Assembly: GCA_023515745.1 (NCBI GenBank)
Contig: JALECJ010000258.1
Coordinates: 1,306,501 to 1,370,500, forward strand
Direction of reading: 5' to 3'
DNA length: 64,000 nucleotides
DNA from: Amoeboaphelidium protococcarum
Lineage: Eukaryota; Aphelidiomycota; Aphelidea
Below the pieces are notes generated by a model. That model was not told where the DNA came from. It did no database searches and saw only the letters and a list, made by a program, of their open reading frames with translations. Numbering within the stretch: position 1 is the first letter of the stretch; the number at the start of each line of letters is the position of its first letter. This document shows, in pieces, positions 59,008-64,000 of the stretch. The position numbers were made by a program, and so were the translations under genes.

Positions 59008-60963
59008 ATGTCTGAGTTTAATCAAAATAACATTGTGATTGACGTTAATGCGGACATTGTTTCAACTCCTGACAATCAGTCCATGGCGATGGATCCGGTG
59101 GGCCAGTCCAAATCTAGATCTACTGATCCCTCTGCAATCGATCATCATGAACCTATTACTCTGTCTTGGTCAAATGTTTCGTACTCGGTTGATGTTGGTG
59201 GATAGAAGAAGCGTACATTATTGCAGGATGTCAGCGGTATTGTAAAGCCCGGCGAAGTGGTAGCTATTATGGGTGCATCCGGAGCTGGAAAGTCAACACT
59301 CCTAAATGTTCTGGCTGGTAGGATTGGCGCCGGTGATTTGAGTGGCGAAATATTGGTGAATGGACGTCCAAGAAATCCTAGTAATTGGAGAAATGTTATG
59401 GCCTTTGTTGAGCAGGATGATCTGCTATTTGATAATCTTACCGTGAAAGAGACCATTTTATACTCTGCCAGATTGCGTCTTCCCAGTAGTGCAGCAGGTA
59501 ATTAGAAGAAGGATTTTGAAGATAAGAAACGCCTCGTTGATGACATTATTCAAGAGTTATCACTAACCAAGTGTCAGGATACAAAGATTGGCGGTACTGA
59601 GAAGAGGGGTATCTCGGGAGGTGAGAGGAAGAGAGTTAGCATTGCCGTGGAACTGATCACCCAGCCAAAGCTTCTATTTCTGGATGAACCTACATCAGGT
59701 CTGGATGCTTTCACTGCCTCTAATATAGTTAGCACAGTGAAGAAGTTGGCAGTTGACAGTAATCGCGCTGTGATTATGACTATTCACTAGCCTCGTGAGT
59801 ACATTTTAACTCTGTTCGATAAGCTGATTCTACTGAGTGAAGGTAAGACTGTGTACTTTGGACCGGTGTAGGGAGCTATTTAGCAATTTCAGAATTGTGG
59901 GTTCTCAATCCCTCCTAATACTAATCCGGCAGACTTCTTCTTGGATTTGATGACGATTGATATGCGGTCTGAGAAACTAAAGCAGGAGTCTATTGAGCGT
60001 AATCGTGTGCTGCAGGAAGCCTGGTAAGCTGAGCCACCGCAAGTTGTTAAATAATCTAGCCGTACGGACATTGATCGTACTAAAGATAAAGTGCAGGGTA
60101 ATTCTTGGGCTAATTCATTTGTTCATGAGTATTTTATTCTGCTGGAACGTAACGTAAAGGATGTCATGAGGGACAAGATCACATTATTCGCCACGATCGC
60201 TCAAGGTGTCATCAACGCTATCATTATTGGATTTATATTTTTTCGGATGGACACCTCTTTTGCTGGAATTCAGAACAGAATTGGTTCTCTGTTTTTGATC
60301 ATTATTAATCAGACATTTGGTAATGTCATGCCTGTCATCGCAGTGTTCACTTTATAAAAAGCTATCGTGAAGAAGGAGCGCGCCGCTGGTACATTCAGGG
60401 CAATCAGTGCCTATTTGGCAAAGATCTCTTCCTAAATACCGCTAGCTCTGTTCGGTACTCTGGTATTCTGTGTGCCCATCTATTGGATGCTCGGTCTGTA
60501 GGCAACTGCAGTTCGCTTCTTCACATTTGTGGCCATTCTGTGTTTACACACTGTTGTGGCGACACTGCTCGGTATTGCAATCTCTTCTGGTGCGCCATCA
60601 GTCAGAGTTGGTCAAAGCATTGCACCACTATCGATTATTGTGTTTATGATATTCGCCGGTCAACTGGTTAATGTTGACTCTGTGACAGTTGTCCTTCGCT
60701 GGATAAAGTACACTAGTTTTGTCAGGTACTCATACTCTGCCATAGCTGTGAATGAATTTAGCGGTCTTAACTTTGAATGCCCGACGCCTGTGCCTGGATG
60801 TGTTCAGACAGGTTAGAGTATTCTTGATTAGTTCTCTCTGGTGGCATTCCCGAGTTCATTATGGTATTGTCTACTTGTAAATGCTGGCATTGCATTCATC
60901 TTCTTGATTGGTGGTTATCTATTGTTTGAGCTAAAGTCTCGCCCATTAATGCGCTTAAAGTGA
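59008..60963 (+). CDS. ABCG-family half transporter
   Basis: One exon of 651 codons, the usual half-transporter size, with the nucleotide-binding domain first. Walker A is GASGAGKST near 89, the signature GISGGERKR near 201, Walker B LLFLDEPTSGLD near 222, and the H-loop TIHQPRE near 260, its Gln encoded by TAG (59788-59790). A linker leads to six membrane segments (FATIAQGVINAIIIGFIFF, RIGSLFLIIINQTFGNVM, LFGTLVFCVPIYWML, a pair at 525-560, and a final LLVNAGIAFIFLIGGYLLF). ABCG/White proteins export lipids, sterols or xenobiotics as dimers. The substrate cannot be read from the sequence. Confidence 0.93.
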
Positions 60964-61124
60964 TTATTATAGGCTGGTACTTTGTCACTATACGATTGCA
61001 TTTTAGTGTGACAGAACGATTTAATAAAACTCTATCATCAAAATGATAAATACATCTTTAACCTTCAGGGCATCACGCAACATTTAGCAATATTATAAGT
61101 TTATTATAGCCTCATCAACAGCTG

Positions 61125-61142
61125 AATCAATCAATCAATCAA
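61125..61142. repeat. (AATC)n microsatellite after the WIP stop
   Basis: About four and a half AATC units, which read as (GATT)n on the WIP coding strand, start 6 bp after the stop. The third codon after the stop is an in-frame TGA. Confidence 0.6.
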
Positions 61143-61147
61143 TTATA

Positions 61148-62476
61148 TCATCTTGGAGGTACCATCGGTCTATTCAACGCTTCATTGCTCTTCTTCACCG
61201 GTGGTAGAGGAGCGGGCCTTCGACCAGCCGGTGGACTAATTTTCATTTTACTTGTGCCACTTGTAAGGCAAAATTAATTCGCAATTGAGGTTCCTGTCGA
61301 TGAGCCACTGTGATAAATCTTCACCGACTATACAAATGGTCTCGGTTGAGGTAAATCTCCCACCTCATGAAACTTCCATCTACCCTCGCTTTCAAAGGAT
61401 CCACCATGTGCATTCTGTTATTACCGCGCCTGCGATGATGAACTAGTAGAAGATACCACTGAAATTTATGGTATAGCTGATGCTTATTAATTTCTGCTAG
61501 GAGTAGGCGGAGCAGGTGCTTTCCTCTCCATTGGAGGTGTCTTGACAGGTGTACGATTAGGAACGGGTGGAGGCACTTTCGGAGGTGCCACCGAGGCAAA
61601 TGGCAATGATGGAGGACCGGACAGAGCAGGTGCGGCTGGCTGTACAGGCCTCGAAGGTGGTACAGGTGGCGGGGCTCGCTTGCCAGGTACACTACTCCTA
61701 CGAGATATATCCTCATATGATCTATTGACAGATTCTGCTGAAGGCGATTTAAGCATCGTTAACGGTGGACCTGCGGGTTCATTCAACTTTTCTACAATAA
61801 TCGCATAATCATTAACACAACTCAATTCAACAATTAATATATATCAAAGTATAGAAACATACCTTTAGACACTGCCGGCTTAGGCATAGTGGGAGGAGGT
61901 ACAGCGGGTGGTTTTCTACCGCTTACAGGGGGAGGACCTGTAGGAGCAGCTGAGGTAGTAGCAGGAGCAGGCTTAACCATTCCAGGCACAGGGCCAGGTC
62001 GAGCAGGAAGTGCAAACGCTGGCTTACCTGGAGAACTAGCACTAGCTCCACTATTACCATTTGATAAATTACTACTTCCATTTGAATCCAATTTCTCATT
62101 TGATTTTTTAGTCGACTTCAACTTGGGCATACCACCAGCAAACAATCCGCCCAATTATGGAGCACCGCCACTGGCTGGCAATGCGGAAGATCCTCCTCCA
62201 CCTGTACTTTAAGTCGCAGAACTATTCTTGGGTGCTACATTCAGTCATAAATCACATGTATAAAAACATACTTGTTATTGAGGTCATTAATATTAATATC
62301 CAACCTTCAATAACAGGTGCAGACTTATCAACAGTTTCCACATTTTTCAACTTGGCTCCCTTCTAAATCTACTTTAGCAATTAGTTTCTATCTTTACCAG
62401 CAGGTGGTGGAGCACTTGAAGCCTCAAATTTAGGTACTGGAGGAGCAGCAGGTGGCGGTGGAGGTCCTGGTGACAT
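61148..62476 (-). CDS. VRP1: WIP/verprolin actin-regulatory protein
   Basis: Exons 62476-62305, 62234-61863 and 61791-61148 give 395 residues. Introns are about 70 and 71 bp, both phase 1. A Pro-rich start (MSPGPPPPPAAPPVP) leads to a WH2 actin-binding motif (RNQLLKQIQKGAKLKNVE), then a second one (LGGLFAGGMPKLKS). Long Pro-rich SH3/profilin ligands follow. The C-terminal RWKFHEVGDLPQPRPF near 316-335 matches the WASP-binding segment of WIP (F-H-x-x-x-D-L-P-x-P-x-P). WIP stabilises WASP and couples it to Arp2/3-driven actin at endocytic sites. Intron 1 may instead start at a GTATGT 33 bp downstream, which would add 11 hydrophobic residues. Confidence 0.88.
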
Positions 62477-62819
62477 TTTTCTACTATTGATTTGATAAAT
62501 TTAAGGCTTTAACGTTAAACAAAAAGAGAACAATCAATGACTTGGAGAGAATGAATGAAGAATGATCAGCGCTCAAAGTTTCTCTCTCAATCGGGGAATG
62601 AAAGAGAAAACACTCTTGTTGAATCGAAATTCGAATGATGACGAATTGTACAAGTAAACTTATTGGGAAAGATGTTCATCATTTTATGGTGCATATTCAA
62701 GTTAAAAATTGATTGCTTTAGTACCGTATATCATAATTAAAGTGCAATGTTACATCTGCATTTCGCGAAATAAGAAGTTTTTATGTTCAAAATCAATCTA
62801 TTTATTCTATACTATTCAA
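62477..62819. other. 343-bp region upstream of WIP
   Basis: The sequence is AT-rich, with GAGAATGAATGAAGAATG-like purine stretches near 62550-62610 and no ACGCGT or TATAAA near the WIP start. No gene is seen. Confidence 0.35.
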
Positions 62820-63968
62820 TCAAATATCATCAAGTTCAACGAGAGGCTTCTTAGGCTTTGAGCGCTTCATAGTGCCGCCCTTCTTCTCAGTAGGCTTTGC
62901 TTTAGTGCTTTGGGACATGGTGGATGCGCGTTTGCTGCGATCTTCAGCTCTAGTGTCCTTTCTCAGTGAGGATTAAGTTCTAGAGGCTTTCTTGAAATCT
63001 GAGACTGACATTCTCTTCACAATACGATCTGCATCTGAATCGGTAGTAGTGTCTGAACCAGTCACGGATTCATCATCATCATCAGAGTCAACATTACGCT
63101 TAGCCATCAGATCGCGCTTGGTCAAACTTTAGCGTCTCTCATTCTTAGTCTAGGTGGCGTTGGTTGGAGCCTTCTTGGCATCCTTTTCACTTTCCTTTGT
63201 AACAGTAGCAGCAGCAGGCTTCTGAGTCATTTTACTCTTTGCAGCAGGAGAAGCAGTAGTTGAAGCAGCGGCTGTCTTACCAGCTTTACTATATGGCGCG
63301 TATCCCTTGTTGTTACTTGGCACAGTGGCACCATCACCACCAGCATCTGGTCTCTTCTCACCGAACCAACCGGCGCGGTTACTACTTCTTGCCATAGCCT
63401 CCTCCTGAGCCTCGATATCTTGAGCATTAGATGGCACCTTCTTGATACGCATAAAGAAGAAATAACCCATGCCGACGACAACCAGAATGATACCAACCAT
63501 CACAGGCCAGAATGTTGCTGGTGGATACGCACCAAGTGGACCCAGATTGACATAACCATCAGGTGCACCATCGGAAGTTGGCATGACAGTACCAGCAGTA
63601 TCGAATCCCTTACACCAGGTAGCACTCTCACAAGTCTCACCATTGGCCTTCACAGTTACCTGCGGCATTCCGTTAGAGTTACCTGGAGTGAACAACGTGA
63701 ATGTACCATTGAAGATGGATGACGCGCCATACGAACAAGTGAAATCAAATGCACTTGTACCAGATTTGCAAGATCTTGGAGACCCCTTGACCAGGTAAGA
63801 TGCTGGAAATACAATAGATATATTTGAGTTTGTCTTTAGAGTTGAGACGATAGCCAGATTCAAGTCGAAGTTGCTAACAGACAAGAATTTAGGGGATGGA
63901 GTGTAACAACACGCGCCATACACCGAGGAGATCAATGCAGCAGCTGACACCACAAAGTGCTTCAACAT
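62820..63968 (-). CDS. Secreted-type single-pass membrane protein with basic tail
   Basis: A single exon of 382 codons. The signal peptide is MLKHFVVSAAALISSVYGA, cleaved near residue 19. An exterior domain of about 135 residues has cysteines at CCY, RSCKS, FTCSY, ETCES and TWCKG, and several sequons. One membrane segment (WPVMVGIILVVVGMGYFFF) lies near 155-173. The cytosolic tail is Ala/Ser/Lys-rich and becomes strongly basic with RRQSLTKRDL and TKAKPTEKKGG stretches and an acidic patch of consecutive Asp. One TAG near 63149 is read through as Gln, adding about 110 residues. No family is recognised; a cell-surface protein is likely. Confidence 0.7.
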
Positions 63969-64000
63969 TTTATTATTTAGAGTGATATATATATATATTG

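Noticed and set aside
61542-62212. Gly-rich open frames on the plus strand
   Set aside because: They are the antisense of Pro-rich WIP exons; CCN codons give GGN on the other strand.
1-64000. Widespread pseudogenes or frameshifted genes under the standard code
   Set aside because: The interruptions are only TAA/TAG, never TGA. Frames are intact over thousands of bases, and conserved motifs continue across them, so reassignment explains the pattern.
1-64000. Ciliate or diplomonad origin (same code)
   Set aside because: DBF4, WIP/verprolin, HSBP1, MLYCD and fungal-type promoter boxes are opisthokont-like, and introns follow GT-AG with CTAAC branch sites.
1-64000. Transposons, CRISPR arrays, rRNA or tRNA genes
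   Set aside because: No transposase or reverse transcriptase motifs, terminal repeats, repeat-spacer arrays or RNA gene signatures were seen on either strand.

Overview
This 64 kb window is nuclear DNA from a eukaryote that reads UAA and UAG as glutamine and uses UGA as its only stop. Read with the standard code, almost every gene breaks into short fragments. Read with UAR = Gln, the window resolves into about 34 long, compact, mostly intron-free genes. Invariant or functional glutamines fall on UAG codons: the TBC RabGAP glutamine finger, the ABCG H-loop and the MSH6 PIP box. The gene content is opisthokont and leans fungal: DBF4, WIP/verprolin, MLP/TPR, a GRR1/AMN1-like F-box protein, a DUF3712/LEA2-type membrane protein like yeast Tag1, and fungal-style ACGCGT promoter boxes. 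A fungus-related protist such as an aphelid fits best. This is an inference from gene content and code; no rRNA is present to confirm it.

Layout. 0-12 kb: a coiled-coil protein with a dynein-adaptor-like CC1 box (cut by the window edge), an unknown 204-aa protein, an SCP2 lipid-transfer protein, a large LRR/zinc-ribbon protein like STK11IP, a TPR/Mlp nuclear-basket protein and an F-box/LRR protein. 12-24 kb: HSBP1, a 69-aa tail-anchored protein, a PH-domain inositol polyphosphate 4-phosphatase, PDCD2/Tsr4, SPO11, malonyl-CoA decarboxylase, an alpha/beta-hydrolase lacking the usual nucleophile, and Obg GTPase. 24-37 kb: a SANT/Myb-like protein, the Tag1-like membrane protein, an unresolved secreted-type locus with a duplicated Gly-rich motif, a TBC RabGAP, a membrane protein, ribose-5-phosphate isomerase and a DEP protein. 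37-49 kb: a KIAA0930-family protein, an alpha-helical unknown, DBF4, a REC114-like protein, two membrane proteins and MPP10. 49-64 kb: mitochondrial bL19, MSH6, a four-module cysteine-rich secreted protein, dihydroorotase, a Nup153-like zinc-finger nucleoporin, two small unknowns, an ABCG half-transporter, WIP/verprolin and a type I membrane protein.

Functional themes. Chromosome and cell-cycle genes recur: SPO11 and a REC114-like partner for meiotic breaks, DBF4 for origin firing, MSH6 for repair, and TPR and a Nup153-like protein for the nuclear basket. Ribosome assembly and translation are represented by MPP10, PDCD2, Obg and bL19m. Membrane trafficking and actin are represented by TBC, INPP4 and WIP. 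Introns are few, about 31-71 bp, GT-AG, some with a CTAAC branch point. Intergenic regions are short and repeatedly carry ACGCGT. Two loci that look secreted share a promoter layout of TGAAAC palindromes followed by ACTATAAATT.

All gene models are hand translations. Family names rest on motifs read by eye, without database searches.
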